A DNA stretch of 64,000 nt from assembly GCF_018919385.1 (NCBI RefSeq), contig NZ_JAHLMF010000003.1, forward strand, positions 124,001-188,000, given 5' to 3'. Positions within the stretch are counted from its first letter, which is position 1, and every line of letters begins with the position of its first letter. The position numbers were made by a program, and so were the translations under genes. The notes beneath the pieces are model-generated. The model searched no databases. It saw only the letters and a program-made list of their open reading frames with translations, and was not told where the DNA came from. Positions 1-8,253 of this stretch are shown one piece after another. Origin of the DNA: Geomonas diazotrophica (GTDB lineage Bacteria; Desulfobacterota; Desulfuromonadia; Geobacterales; Geobacteraceae).

Positions 1-171
1 AAGTCTGGTGGAACGCTAATACGAGATAGCCAAGAAGTAAGAGGGGGGATTCTTGCTGCTGGGCACCAGGTCTTTTTGAATTCACTCCATTTCACCGTTA
101 GCCAGATACTAAGGGTTGCACTAGGGGTTGCATGGGGCTCAAGATGCAACAAAGGGTTACGGCTTCTTTAG
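1..171 (+). other. Left-edge open frame, possibly a gene tail
   Basis: One plus-strand frame stays open from the window edge to a TAG at 169-171 (56 codons); the other two plus frames stop within 30 bases. The translation resembles no family I recognise. The segment also has two near-identical short direct repeats (GGGTTGCA type) around 112-132. It could be the end of a gene entering from the left or plain intergenic DNA before the hairpin at 150-190. Confidence 0.15.
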
Positions 172-190
172 CTGTAACCCTTTGTTTTTT
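150..190 (+). terminator. Rho-independent terminator
   Basis: A ten-base stem (AAAGGGTTAC pairing with GTAACCCTTT) closes a loop of about 12 bases and is followed by GTTTTTT, the layout of an intrinsic terminator for a plus-strand transcript entering from the left edge. On the minus strand, downstream of tRNA-Ser, the same hairpin has only a weak T run. Confidence 0.7.
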
Positions 191-192
191 AA

Positions 193-280
193 TGGCGGAG
201 AGATAGGGATTCGAACCCTAGGTACCTTTCGGTACACCTGATTTCGAGTCAGGCACCATCGACCACTCGGACATCTCTCC
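193..280 (-). tRNA. tRNA-Ser(CGA)
   Basis: On the minus strand an 88-base gene folds as a cloverleaf. The acceptor GGAGAGA pairs with TCTCTCC, the discriminator is G, and CCA is encoded. The anticodon stem CCTGA/TCAGG carries the loop CTCGAAA, so the anticodon is CGA and reads UCG serine codons. The long variable arm (GTACC/GGTAC) is the class II hallmark of tRNA-Ser. The T-arm has GGTTCGAATCC. Confidence 0.97.
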
Positions 281-373
281 GGATATGCTGTTGTCAAAGG
301 AGCGGCGCTCCTCGGAGCAGAAAGATATACCTCATTCGAAAGAGAAATTCAACCCTGTTGTGGCTCCCCGAGG

Positions 374-634
374 TCAGTAGGTAAGGCCCGCATAAAAATC
401 CTGCAGAAATTGCCGCTGTGTCTTGGTCAGGACGCCCCTGGTGTCTATCTCTGACAGGATGCGCCAAATGAGGCCGAGCTCGCTGTACACCCTGAGCACG
501 GCGGTGAGCTTGTGGCGCGAATGATCTTCCGATGCTATGGTCCCCTGCAGCAGCTCCTCGGTATAGGCGGCCAGCCGGGTGATCTCGTGGTGCGTCGCCA
601 TGATGGCGTTGGGGGTTATTTCTTCAATTTGCAT
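374..634 (-). CDS. Conserved-looking hypothetical protein, 86 aa
   Basis: A small ORF lies 91 bases downstream of tadA on the same strand. The product is predicted to be mostly helical and soluble, with no signal peptide, membrane segment or metal motif. It starts MQIEEITPNA, and a GAGAGG-like ribosome site lies upstream of the ATG. I do not recognise a family. The position suggests co-transcription with tadA, but no function can be given. Confidence 0.55.
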   Translation of the reverse strand: MQIEEITPNAIMATHHEITRLAAYTEELLQGTIASEDHSRHKLTAVLRVYSELGLIWRILSEIDTRGVLTKTQRQFLQDFYAGLTY

Positions 635-725
635 AGGCCCCTCTCAAAGCCGTTGAAAAAGATTGGTTGTCCTAAATTTCGGCTTAAGCTCGGAAAAGGT
701 TTAGGGCTTTTTTCCTCTTTTTTTC

Positions 726-1214
726 TCAGCTGTTGAGGGGCTTTCTCTCCTGCTTTTTCTGTGCCCGTAAGTTTGCGAAAAAACTGGAAAGCATGCTGGA
801 GGTTTCCTCGCCGCGCACGCCGGGGGTGAGGACGACGCTGTGGTTCAGCCGCTTGTCATCGGAGAAGTCAAACAATGACCCCGCCGCTCCCCCTTTGGGG
901 TCGTAGCTTCCGAAGACGACGCGGTCCAGGCGCGAGAGGATTATGGCTCCCATGCACATGGTGCAGGGCTCGAGGGTAACGTAAAGGGTGGCGCCGGTGA
1001 GTCGCCAACTGGCAAGCTTTCTGGCGGCCTTGCGTATGGCGATCATCTCGGCGTGTGCGGAGGGGTCCTGCTTGCTTTCGCGCAGGTTGTGCCCCCGCGC
1101 GATCACCACGTCGTCTTTCACTATCACGGCACCGATCGGCACCTCGCCTATCGATTCGGCTTTTCTTGCCTGGTCGATCGCTTTTCCCATCCAGTAGTGG
1201 TCGTCTTTCTTCAT
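726..1214 (-). CDS. tadA: tRNA-specific adenosine deaminase TadA
   Basis: Deaminates A34 to inosine in the anticodon of tRNA-Arg(ACG), using zinc. The 162-residue product has the full cytidine/deoxycytidylate deaminase zinc signature: HAE at residues 54-56 (His ligand and catalytic Glu) and PCTMC at 83-87 (two Cys ligands). Length is normal for TadA. Its place beside a serine tRNA gene suits a tRNA-modification gene. A guanine or cytosine deaminase of the same fold is the only real alternative, and MCMGAIILSRL after the second motif favours TadA. Confidence 0.95.
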   Translation of the reverse strand: MKKDDHYWMGKAIDQARKAESIGEVPIGAVIVKDDVVIARGHNLRESKQDPSAHAEMIAIRKAARKLASWRLTGATLYVTLEPCTMCMGAIILSRLDRVVFGSYDPKGGAAGSLFDFSDDKRLNHSVVLTPGVRGEETSSMLSSFFANLRAQKKQERKPLNS

Positions 1215-1378
1215 CGTTCCTTCTTTAATAGATCCAACGGCACTCGCCTTCCCTGCTCCCCCCCTCCAGTTCTGCTGCGCCCACTGAAGGGCCTCGGCCT
1301 ACAGGCGGGGGCGGTGATGCTGGCATGGAGAAAAGGGTGAAGGCCGGCGCCGGTTTTGAACGTAGAACGCCTTGGCCG

Positions 1379-1798
1379 TTAATGCAGTCCCTCGCCGGTG
1401 GTGGTCATGACGAGTTTGCCGTGCTTGACCCCCTTCACGCCGATAAGTTCGTCGGCGATGCGGCGTACGTCGCGGGCCTTGCCGCGCACCACCAGGACTT
1501 CGAGGCAGTTATGGGCGTCCAGGTGGACGTGCAGCGCGGAGATGATCTGGTCGTGGTGGGCGTGCTGGTGCTCGGTCAGCTTGTCGGAAAGGTCGCGCAC
1601 ATGGTGATTGTAGACCAGCGTGACGGTGCCGACCCCTTCTTTTTCACCTTCTTCCCAATCGAGCTCAACCTGGGCCGCCCTGATCAGGTCGCGGATCGCC
1701 TCGGAGCGGTTGGCGTACCCCTTCTGTTCGATGAGCCGGTCGAAGCTCTCCAGCAACTGGTCGTCCATGGAAATGCCGAATCTTACTGTCTCTCCCAT
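1379..1798 (-). CDS. nikR: Nickel-responsive regulator NikR
   Basis: A ribbon-helix-helix repressor that binds DNA when nickel is bound and represses nickel uptake genes. The 139-residue protein has the N-terminal RHH domain (about residues 4-45: [15 protein letters not shown], then [11 protein letters not shown]) and a C-terminal ACT-like metal domain. The nickel ligands known in E. coli NikR (H76, H87, H89, C95) align here with H79, H90, H92 and C98 in [12 protein letters not shown]. Start is the ATG at 1798. No nickel transporter gene lies beside it, so its targets are elsewhere. Confidence 0.95.
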
Positions 1799-1861
1799 GC
1801 ATGGCTCTCCTTGAGAAAAAGTGCCTTACTATACGTGAAAGACAAAGGAGAGTCAAAACCC

Positions 1862-1997
1862 ACCTTCGCGCTACGCGCTTCGGTGGGCAAGCCCACCCAA
1901 AGGCGCAACTACCGGAGGCGCAAAACGGAAAGACGCAGAGATGGTAAGACATCGGATTTGTCTCTTTCTCTGCGCCTTGGCGGCTTTGCGTGCAATT
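1862..1997. repeat. R1-family imperfect inverted repeat
   Basis: The gap between nikR and the next gene holds an imperfect inverted repeat whose arms carry AGGCGCAAAACGGAAAGACGC on one side and TGCGCCTTGGCGGCTTTGCG on the other. The same module (CGCAAAG...GGCGCAGAG and its complement) recurs near 7190, 15530 and 19993. It is non-coding and about 100-135 bases long, and looks like a dispersed repeat rather than a gene. Confidence 0.7.
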
Positions 1998-2006
1998 GGT
2001 CTTTGA

Positions 2007-2891
2007 CTATTTGAGGTAACTGCGGATGCCGGCCTCGAAGTTGACGGGCTCGAAATGGAAGGTCCTGCGCCAACTTCCGTCGCAGGTGCTGCCCTCCACC
2101 AGCATGGCGATCTGATCGGAGGTGATGGGGAAGAAGGAAAAACCCTCGAAGAAGGGAACGACCAGCCGCATGAGCGACAGCGGATTCCTGATCTTGGCGA
2201 CGTGGCTTTTCCCCAGGACCCGGCCGATGATGTCGAGAAGCTCGTTGTAGGTGTAACGGTCGGGCCCGCAGAGGTCGTACTCCTGCCCAATGGTCTCCGG
2301 CTTTTCGAGCGAGTCGACAAAGCAGCGGGCCACGTCGTCGGCGGAGATGGGCTGTAGTTGGTACTCTCCATCGCCGATCACCGGCATGGCGGGGAAGGTG
2401 CGCATGTAGCCGGCCAGCATGTTGATGAAGTCATCCTTGGGGCCGAAGATGATGGAGGGACGGAAGATGGTGTAGTCGAGCCCTGACCGGCGCACCTGTT
2501 CCTCCGCCTGGTACTTGCTTTTGAAGTAGCGGGCGGTGCTGTCGGCACTGGTTCCCAGCGCGGACATCTGCAGGTGGCGCCGGACTTTGCCTTTTTTCGC
2601 GGCGGCCAGGATGTTCCCGGTCGCCTCCACGTGCAGGCGCTGAAAGGTGACCCCGCGGCCGGAAAACTCCCTGATGATCCCGACCAGGTTGATGGTGGCA
2701 TCGCAGCCGGCCACCGCTTCTTCGAAGGTTTCCGGCCGGGTGACGTCACCCACGATTTCCTCGACGTCGGGCTCGACGCTCCCCAGGCTTCTGCGGTGCA
2801 CCAACAGCCTCAAGCTGTGCCCGCGGGCCAAAAGTGCCTCTCTTACATGCCCTCCCACGAACCCCGTGCCGCCTGCCAAAAAGATCAACAT
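2007..2891 (-). CDS. NAD(P)-dependent short-chain oxidoreductase, complex I NDUFA9-like
   Basis: An extended short-chain dehydrogenase of 294 residues starting MLIFLAGGTGFVGG. The GGTGFVG dinucleotide-binding loop is at residues 7-13. The SDR YxxxK-like region is YFKSKYQAE, followed by RPSIIFGPKDDFIN, which is typical of the NDUFA9/atypical SDR group. In bacteria these proteins are usually annotated as NAD(P)H-binding complex I NDUFA9-like, of uncertain substrate. The frame is open a further 245 codons upstream to about 3626, but the homologous part begins at the ATG at 2891, directly before the Rossmann strand. Confidence 0.85.
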   Translation of the reverse strand: MLIFLAGGTGFVGGHVREALLARGHSLRLLVHRRSLGSVEPDVEEIVGDVTRPETFEEAVAGCDATINLVGIIREFSGRGVTFQRLHVEATGNILAAAKKGKVRRHLQMSALGTSADSTARYFKSKYQAEEQVRRSGLDYTIFRPSIIFGPKDDFINMLAGYMRTFPAMPVIGDGEYQLQPISADDVARCFVDSLEKPETIGQEYDLCGPDRYTYNELLDIIGRVLGKSHVAKIRNPLSLMRLVVPFFEGFSFFPITSDQIAMLVEGSTCDGSWRRTFHFEPVNFEAGIRSYLK

Positions 2892-3074
2892 ACGCGCCTC
2901 CAACGCATCTATTTCCCAGCCTTCAACCCCGGTCTCGGAATAGTAACAACAGCCGATAGTGTAGCAGGTGTTACTCGAATCGCCATTTAGCGAACGAAGT
3001 GTATACAAAATCTTGTGTTCAGGGCCTTCTTGTGTTAAAAAGCCTTTCACAACAAAGACTAGAGGAGACCCGCC

Positions 3075-3551
3075 ATGGCTGAGCAAGGTGATGTCTGTTA
3101 CACATTTGAAGCAGCGATCGAAATGGCCGCCCAGATGGAGAACGAGGGATTCCGCGCTTATCTTGCCGCCCTCCGCATCGTGAAGGACAAGGCGGCCCGC
3201 CAGATCATCAAGGAAGCCGCGTTCGACGAGCTGGAGCACAAGCACCAGTTGGAGAAGGCGCTGGTCGAAGGTGAGATGAAAGGGGGAGAGGGGCTGCACC
3301 GGCCCGTTCCCACCATGAACCTCGACTACGTCCTGCCGAAAAAGGAGCTCCGCCCCGATTCGACCGCACGTGACGCCATGGCCTACGCCATCCACCTCGA
3401 GAAGGGCTCCATCGACTTCTACGACCGGATGTCCCGCGGCTGCGAGGGCGCTCCCATGGCAGTCCTTTTCAAGAAAATGCTGGCGGACGAGTCCCGCCAT
3501 CTCCAGGAACTGGAAGACCTGTACGAGCAGCACTTCATGACCGAGAACTAG
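3075..3551 (+). CDS. Ferritin-like (rubrerythrin-family) di-iron protein
   Basis: A 158-residue soluble four-helix protein with carboxylate/histidine pairs expected of a di-iron site: DELEH at 51-55 in the first half, and a late DESRHLQELEDLYEQH helix. It lacks the C-terminal rubredoxin Cys motif of classical rubrerythrin, so it belongs to the short ferritin-like group. Such proteins are linked to peroxide or iron handling in anaerobes, which is an inference here. A good SD (AGAGGAG) precedes the ATG. Followed by a strong terminator. Confidence 0.8.
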   Translation: MAEQGDVCYTFEAAIEMAAQMENEGFRAYLAALRIVKDKAARQIIKEAAFDELEHKHQLEKALVEGEMKGGEGLHRPVPTMNLDYVLPKKELRPDSTARDAMAYAIHLEKGSIDFYDRMSRGCEGAPMAVLFKKMLADESRHLQELEDLYEQHFMTEN

Positions 3552-3581
3552 GTCGGGTCTTTCCGCGCCGCACCGGGATAC

Positions 3582-3617
3582 AAAAAAATCCCCTCCTTTC
3601 CGGGAGGGGATTTTTTG
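3582..3617. terminator. Bidirectional terminator between ferritin-like and FKBP genes
   Basis: AAAAAAATCCCCTCC, a short loop and GGAGGGGATTTTTT form a GC-rich stem flanked by A and T runs. It can therefore end the plus-strand ferritin-like gene and the minus-strand FKBP gene, which converge here. Confidence 0.9.
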
Positions 3618-3647
3618 TTGTCTCAATTGTCAGCGTCGGAACCTTTT

Positions 3648-4100
3648 TTAGAGGATCTCGACAAGCTTCAGATCAAAGTTGAGCGCCTGGCCTGCGAGCG
3701 GATGGTTTGCGTCGATGGTGATGGTTTCGTTGGTCACCTCGGTCACCAGTACGTTGAAGACCTGGCCGTCCTCCTGGGTTACTTCCAACTGCTGCCCGAC
3801 TTCCGGGTTAATCTCCGGGGGGAGGTCGCCGCGCGGAACCACCGCCACCATCTCTTCCATCCTGTCGCCATACGCTTCGTCCACGGGGATGTGGATGGTT
3901 TTGGATTCGCCGACGATAAGCCCTTTCACCCCCGCATCAAAACCCGGAATGACCTGGCCGGAGCCGATGATGAATTCCAGCGGACCGTGGCCGCAGCCGC
4001 AATCGTCCTCGCCGCACTCGGAGGAGTCGAACACGGTGCCGTCGTCCAGTCTCCCAGTATAATGAACCTTTACGCGGTCCCCGTCTTTAGCTTGTGCCAT
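3648..4100 (-). CDS. FKBP-type (SlyD-like) peptidyl-prolyl isomerase
   Basis: A cytoplasmic proline isomerase/chaperone of about 150 residues. It opens with the FKBP strand VKVHYTGRLDDGTVFDSS, and the IF (insert-in-flap) domain region contains VPVDEAYGDRMEEMVAVVP-like sequence (here IPVDEAYG), typical of SlyD-type enzymes. A short Cys-rich insertion follows residue 28 (Cys at 29, 34 and 36, then His38), which could bind metal. The ATG at 4100 has GAGG eight bases upstream. An in-frame GTG at 4109 directly abuts that SD and is less likely. The C-terminal His tail of E. coli SlyD is missing. Confidence 0.88.
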   Translation of the reverse strand: MAQAKDGDRVKVHYTGRLDDGTVFDSSECGEDDCGCGHGPLEFIIGSGQVIPGFDAGVKGLIVGESKTIHIPVDEAYGDRMEEMVAVVPRGDLPPEINPEVGQQLEVTQEDGQVFNVLVTEVTNETITIDANHPLAGQALNFDLKLVEIL

Positions 4101-4295
4101 ATTGTTCACCTCGCATTATTTTGAACACAAGCTTCAGAGATTACCAGATGACCGCAATATAATCCACCGTTTAATTGCTCCAGCCGTCTCCCGAGCGCTC
4201 GCCCGCCTTGCCGTTTCGGTTGCCTTTCTTTCCTCGGAATTTATCTTTTGTCAAATCCATCATGGAAATGGTATGTATCTACACTCGGGGGATTC

Positions 4296-4817
4296 ATGGA
4301 GACGAAGAACAGGGCAACGCTTTTCAACGGCCTCGTGGTCGGCGTCGAGCAGATGGACGTGCTCATCGGCGATCAGGGGTGGCACACCTACCAAGTGGTC
4401 CGTCATCCCGGCGGTGCCGGCGTGCTCGCGCTGCACGACGACGGCGGCGTTACGCTGATCCGGCAACTGCGTCCCGCGGTGGATGACTTCCTGCTGGAGA
4501 TCCCGGCCGGGAGGCTCGCCCCCGGAGAGGACCCGCAACTGTGCGCCGCGCGCGAATTGATGGAGGAGACGGGGCTCGTGGCGCAGAATATCGTATCCCT
4601 TGGTGTCGTCCATCCTTCGCCCGGTGTCTTCGACGAGGTGGTGCATCTCTATCTCGCCACCGGCCTTTCCCAGGGAGAGGCCGCACCGGAAGCGTACGAA
4701 GAGATTTCCTGTCAGAAGATCCCGTTTGACCAAGCCCTGTCCATGGCGATCGACGGCAGCATCACCGACGGTAAGACCATCGTGGCCCTGCTGCGCGCCC
4801 GGAGGCACCTGTCATGA
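4296..4817 (+). CDS. Nudix hydrolase, ADP-ribose pyrophosphatase-like
   Basis: Hydrolyses a nucleoside diphosphate linked to another moiety; ADP-ribose is the likely substrate. The Nudix box GX5EX7REUXEEXGU is complete at residues 72-94 (G72, E78, R86, E87, E90, E91, G93). The sequence before it (IRQLRPAVDDFLLEIPAG) matches the ADP-ribose pyrophosphatase branch, where LEIPAG is typical. The ATG at 4296 has GGGGG just upstream; longer in-frame starts lack an SD. The stop overlaps the next gene's start (ATGA), so the two are translationally coupled. Confidence 0.88.
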   Translation: METKNRATLFNGLVVGVEQMDVLIGDQGWHTYQVVRHPGGAGVLALHDDGGVTLIRQLRPAVDDFLLEIPAGRLAPGEDPQLCAARELMEETGLVAQNIVSLGVVHPSPGVFDEVVHLYLATGLSQGEAAPEAYEEISCQKIPFDQALSMAIDGSITDGKTIVALLRARRHLS

Positions 4818-5713
4818 TACTGACCGCACGGATAGACGCGGAGCAGTCGGGTCTCAGGCTGGACGATGCCGCCAAGGCGCTCTTCCCCCAGCTCTCCAAG
4901 GGGGAGATCCGCCGGGTGATCGACTGGGGCGGCTGCAACATAAACCAGGTGCTGGTCCGGGTCGCCTCCCGTCAGGTTAAGGAGGGGGACGAGGTCGCCC
5001 TGGGGCTGATGGAGGCCGAGCGCTGCATCGACCTGGTGTACCAGAAGCACGAACTCCTGTACGAGGATAAGGATTTCCTGGCCGTGTACAAGGCGGTCGG
5101 GGTGAACAGCCAGCGCACCCCGTACCAGTTGAAGGGGACGGTGGAGTACGCGGTCGAGTGCTACATGAAGAGCATCGGTCTGCGAGACCCGTCCCGCGTA
5201 GTGCACCGCCTGGATCGCGGCACCAGCGGCGTGATGTTCTTCCCCAAGCACAAGCAGGCGGCGACGCTGATCTCGAACCTTCTCAAGGAAGGGAAGGTGC
5301 AGAAGACCTACTGGGCGTTGGTGTCGGGTTCGCCGGACCAGCAGAGCTGGAAGGTGGATGCGCCGCTGGACCGGGTCAGCAAGTTCCGTTATGGCGTGTC
5401 GCACAGGGGGAAGCCTGCGCGCACCGTGTTCAACGTCTTGGGTGAAGGGCGCGGGGTGACCGCCATCGAGGCGAAGCCGCTTACCGGACGCACTCACCAG
5501 ATCCGCGTGCACTTGGCCCACTCCGGCTTTCCCATCATCGGCGACGAGAGCTACGGGGGGATTCCCGCCAGCAGGATGATGTTGCACTGCCGGGCCATGC
5601 GCTTCACCGGCCCACGCGGCAAGATCATCGAGGCGGTGGCGTCGCCCGACGCGGATTTCCTGGAGGCCGCGCCGGAAGGGGTGTTCGAGCAGCAGGGGCA
5701 GCCGACGGAATAA
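4814..5713 (+). CDS. RluA-family pseudouridine synthase
   Basis: Converts uridine to pseudouridine in rRNA or tRNA. The 299-residue protein has an N-terminal S4 RNA-binding domain (about residues 1-65) and the RluA catalytic motif HRLDRGTSG with the catalytic aspartate at D134. A later GRTHQIRVHLAHSGFPIIGD is the conserved substrate-site segment. RluA, RluC and RluD cannot be told apart from the sequence alone. The start overlaps the upstream Nudix stop. Confidence 0.93.
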   Translation: MILTARIDAEQSGLRLDDAAKALFPQLSKGEIRRVIDWGGCNINQVLVRVASRQVKEGDEVALGLMEAERCIDLVYQKHELLYEDKDFLAVYKAVGVNSQRTPYQLKGTVEYAVECYMKSIGLRDPSRVVHRLDRGTSGVMFFPKHKQAATLISNLLKEGKVQKTYWALVSGSPDQQSWKVDAPLDRVSKFRYGVSHRGKPARTVFNVLGEGRGVTAIEAKPLTGRTHQIRVHLAHSGFPIIGDESYGGIPASRMMLHCRAMRFTGPRGKIIEAVASPDADFLEAAPEGVFEQQGQPTE

Positions 5714-5748
5714 CGCGTCCTTTTTGCCGGGGGCGCAGGGGCACGTGC

Positions 5749-5855
5749 TGTAGGGGCAAATAATCATTTGCCCAGCTGCCGGTGCCCCAACCGCTCTGGA
5801 TGGCATGAAAGGACAAGGGACGACAGAGGAGGGCGAATGATTATTCGCCCCTACA
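5749..5855. repeat. R2-family palindromic element
   Basis: A 107-base element bounded by TGTAGGGGC and GCCCCTACA. Each end carries its own near-palindrome: GGGGCAAATAATCATTTGCCC on the left and GGGCGAATGATTATTCGCCCC on the right. The interior has no ORF. The same layout recurs at about ten places in this window. Confidence 0.9.
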
Positions 5856-5900
5856 GGAATAATCACAGCCCCGACTTGAGGGATAAAACGGAGGGTAATT

Positions 5901-6383
5901 ATGAAGAAGAAGTTGTTACTGGTGCTGTTCCCGGTGGTGTTGCTTGTGACGGGAGCCCTGGCGGTATGGGGGGATGAGCAGAAAACGGTTCAGCCGGGCT
6001 GCGGCAACTGCGCGAAGATGCAGCAGCAGGCGCCGTGCGCCAACTGCCCCAAAGCAGCTGCCATCGAAAAGGGTGCCGCTCCTTGCGCGAACTGCCCGAA
6101 AGCGGCTGCTGCCGACCAGGGTGCCCCTTGTGCCAACTGTCCGAAACAGGGGGGAGCTACTCCTTGTGCCAACTGCCCGAAACAGGGTGCCGCCGCGCAG
6201 CCTGGTTGCGACAAGTGCGCGAAGGGTGCCGCCGCGCAGCCTGCTTGCGACAAGTGCCAGAAGCTGAAGGGTGCCGAGGCTGCTCCCGCAGCGGGTTGCC
6301 CCAAGTGTGCCAAGCTGCAGCAGGACCAGCAGCCTGCGGACCAGCCGGTCCAGAAGGAATGCTGCAAGAAGAAGGCTCTGTAA
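5901..6383 (+). CDS. Exported protein with eight CxxC repeats
   Basis: A 160-residue protein of no family I recognise. Residues 1-25 are a signal peptide (MKKK, then a hydrophobic core ending ALA). The mature part is almost entirely short repeats, each centred on a CxxC pair followed by K. CANCPK occurs four times, with CGNCAK, CDKCAK, CDKCQK and CPKCAK variants, giving eight CxxC motifs in about 115 residues; the protein ends ECCKKKAL. Cys, Lys, Ala and Gln dominate. Metal binding or redox cycling outside the cytoplasm is a guess from composition. There is no CxxCH, so it is not a c-type cytochrome. It has a good SD (GGAGG) and a terminator after it, so it is monocistronic. Confidence 0.85.
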   Translation: MKKKLLLVLFPVVLLVTGALAVWGDEQKTVQPGCGNCAKMQQQAPCANCPKAAAIEKGAAPCANCPKAAAADQGAPCANCPKQGGATPCANCPKQGAAAQPGCDKCAKGAAAQPACDKCQKLKGAEAAPAAGCPKCAKLQQDQQPADQPVQKECCKKKAL

Positions 6384-6415
6384 AGAGCGGTCTCGGCCTG
6401 TGGGACTTGACTAGA

Positions 6416-6450
6416 AGGGGGCTGGCTCTACGGAACCAGTCCCCTTTTTT
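6416..6450 (+). terminator. Terminator of the CxxC-repeat gene
   Basis: GGGGGCTGG, a nine-base loop and CCAGTCCCC followed by TTTTTT form an intrinsic terminator 32 bases after the stop codon. Confidence 0.9.
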
Positions 6451-6462
6451 ACGCTGCGCCTC

Positions 6463-7143
6463 TCACGAAAGAGGCCACCTGCTAGTGTGCGGGTCGAAAG
6501 TCCCCTGCGCCGCAGCATCAGGATTATCCACCAGGAGCGCCCGAACCGGCGCTCCATCCCCATCCTTTAGTTTCAACGGCAGGCAGATCAATTGGTAATC
6601 TCCCGGCGGGATGTCGGCGAGGTTAACCCCTTCGATCACAGGGATGCCTCCGTTCAGAAGTATCCGGTGCACCTCGCCGTCCCCGTCCATCGGTTCCACC
6701 GAGAGATAATCGACCGCTACCAGCTTCACCTTCATGTGGTGCAGGTAGTGCGCCCCTTCCACCGTCAGCGCCGCGAAGTCGCTGCGAAACTCCTTGTCTT
6801 TCCAGAATTCCGAGTTGCCGGTCTTGATCAGCAGCCTTTCCACTCCCTTCAACTGCAGCGGTTCAAGTTCGGTGCGCCCGATCTGTTTGGCGCCGGGGAT
6901 TTCCACGACCCGCGCCTGGCCGATGAGCAGGTCGAGCGGGATCTCATCAACCGTGATCCCGGCGTCGTTGAAATGGCGGGGAGGATCGATATGGGTGCCG
7001 GAGTGGCTGCCCAGCGTGATGCGGGAAACGTTGGCTTCGTCCCCCTTGGCGATGCGTTGCCAGGGCTCCACGCTAACGGCGGGGTCCCCCGGGTAGGTCG
7101 GGAGATCGGGTGACAGCGCTACGCTGATGTCGTGGATTCTCAT
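6463..7143 (-). CDS. Cyclase-family protein (kynurenine formamidase-like metal hydrolase)
   Basis: A 226-residue cytoplasmic protein of the Cyclase/KynB superfamily, metal-dependent hydrolases that act on formylkynurenine or related amides and lactones. The signature HSGTHIDPPRHF is at residues 47-58, giving the metal-binding His47, His51, Asp53 and a further His57. The opening DISVALSPDLPTYPGDP and the later VEGVNLADIPPGDYQLICLPLKL are also characteristic. No tryptophan-degradation genes are nearby, so the substrate is unknown. Confidence 0.85.
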   Translation of the reverse strand: MRIHDISVALSPDLPTYPGDPAVSVEPWQRIAKGDEANVSRITLGSHSGTHIDPPRHFNDAGITVDEIPLDLLIGQARVVEIPGAKQIGRTELEPLQLKGVERLLIKTGNSEFWKDKEFRSDFAALTVEGAHYLHHMKVKLVAVDYLSVEPMDGDGEVHRILLNGGIPVIEGVNLADIPPGDYQLICLPLKLKDGDGAPVRALLVDNPDAAAQGTFDPHTSRWPLS

Positions 7144-7189
7144 GGGGCACCTCCCGGAACAGCTTAATGTGAAGCGGCACGGATGAAAG

Positions 7190-7360
7190 TATAACGCAAA
7201 TCTCTGAAGCGCTCACGCAAAGCCGCAAAGGCGCAAACGAAAACCTCTTAAACAAACAGGGATGAAGGGGATGCAGGGGATAAAACCTTTCTTGGTGTTT
7301 ATCCCTTTCATCCCTTTCATCCCTGTATCTTTTGGTTTCTTTGCGTCTTCGCGTGATCCG
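7190..7360. repeat. R1-related inverted repeat with an inner second palindrome
   Basis: The outer arms carry the R1 module (CACGCAAAGCCGCAAAGGCGC on the left, TTTCTTTGCGTCTTCGCGTG on the right). Inside lies another inverted repeat, GGGATGAAGGGGATGCAGGG against CCCTTTCATCCCTTTCATCC, about 20 bases per arm. No ORF fits. It fills the gap between the cyclase gene and hslO. Confidence 0.75.
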
Positions 7361-7362
7361 TC

Positions 7363-8253
7363 TTATTCGGTTTTAGTGGCGTCTACCTCGGCGATGAGCC
7401 GCTCGAGGTCGGCTTCGCTGAAGCGGTAGCGCTCGCCGCAGAATTCGCAGGTTACTTCGGCGCCGTGCTGCTCTTTGAGCATGGAGCTGAGTTCCTTCTT
7501 CCCCATCGAGATCAGCACCCGCTCGATGCGCTCCCTGCTGCAGCTGCAGGCAAACCCGATGGCGCGCTTCTCCAGGATGTCGTACTCCATGCCGGACAGG
7601 AGCAGCTCCATGATCTCTTCCGGTGTCTTCCCCCCGTGCAGCAGCTCGCTCAAGGGGGGGAGCTGCTCGATATGGTTCATCAACTCCTCCACCACCAGGG
7701 GATCTACCGGCGGTATGGCCTGGATCAGGAAACCGCCGCATGCGGTCACTTCGCCGTCCTGTTCGATGAACTCTGCGATGCCCACGGCCGACGGAATCTG
7801 CTCTGATTCCACCAGGTACAGGGCGAGGTCCTCGGCGATGCCGCTTGTGTAAAGCTGAACGGTGCCGCGGTAGGGCTCCTTGAGCCCGAGGTCCTTGGCG
7901 ACGGTGAGAAAGCCCGCGCGCCCCAGGGCGTTGGGGACGTCGAGGGCGCCGTCGGGACGAAGCAGGTGCACCTGGGTGTCGCCGACGTAGCCGCGCACGC
8001 TGCCGTCGCTGTCAGCCTCGATCACGATCTTCTTCAGGGGGCCGTTACCCTCGAAACGCATGGCCACCCGCTGGCCGGTCTTCAGCATGGCTCCCATGAG
8101 CGCCCCCGCGGTAAGAGAGCGTGCCAGTGCGGCGGTAGCTGTCGGAAGCGTGCCGTGGCGCCGGCAGACTTCGCTGGCCGTGCTGGTGGTGACGCAGGTA
8201 AGGGCCCTGACGCTCCCGGACTTGGCAATGGCGCGCACCAAATAATCACTCAT
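7363..8253 (-). CDS. hslO: Redox-regulated chaperone Hsp33
   Basis: A holdase chaperone activated by oxidation through a C-terminal zinc-binding redox switch. The 296-residue product matches HslO throughout ([18 protein letters not shown] at the start, [11 protein letters not shown] in the middle). It has the four switch cysteines: CSC in the [12 protein letters not shown] segment and CEFC about 30 residues later. Its ATG overlaps the TGA of the upstream gene (ATGA), making it the last gene of a three-gene minus-strand unit. Confidence 0.96.
   Translation of the reverse strand: MSDYLVRAIAKSGSVRALTCVTTSTASEVCRRHGTLPTATAALARSLTAGALMGAMLKTGQRVAMRFEGNGPLKKIVIEADSDGSVRGYVGDTQVHLLRPDGALDVPNALGRAGFLTVAKDLGLKEPYRGTVQLYTSGIAEDLALYLVESEQIPSAVGIAEFIEQDGEVTACGGFLIQAIPPVDPLVVEELMNHIEQLPPLSELLHGGKTPEEIMELLLSGMEYDILEKRAIGFACSCSRERIERVLISMGKKELSSMLKEQHGAEVTCEFCGERYRFSEADLERLIAEVDATKTE

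Noticed and set aside
1-192. Integrated element with attachment site in tRNA-Ser
   Set aside because: No integrase, and no direct repeat of the tRNA end can be seen in the window; the left flank is too short to judge.
2892-3626. Long N-terminal extension of the NDUFA9-like frame (539 codons)
   Set aside because: It runs antisense through the ferritin-like gene, and family homology begins exactly at the ATG at 2891.
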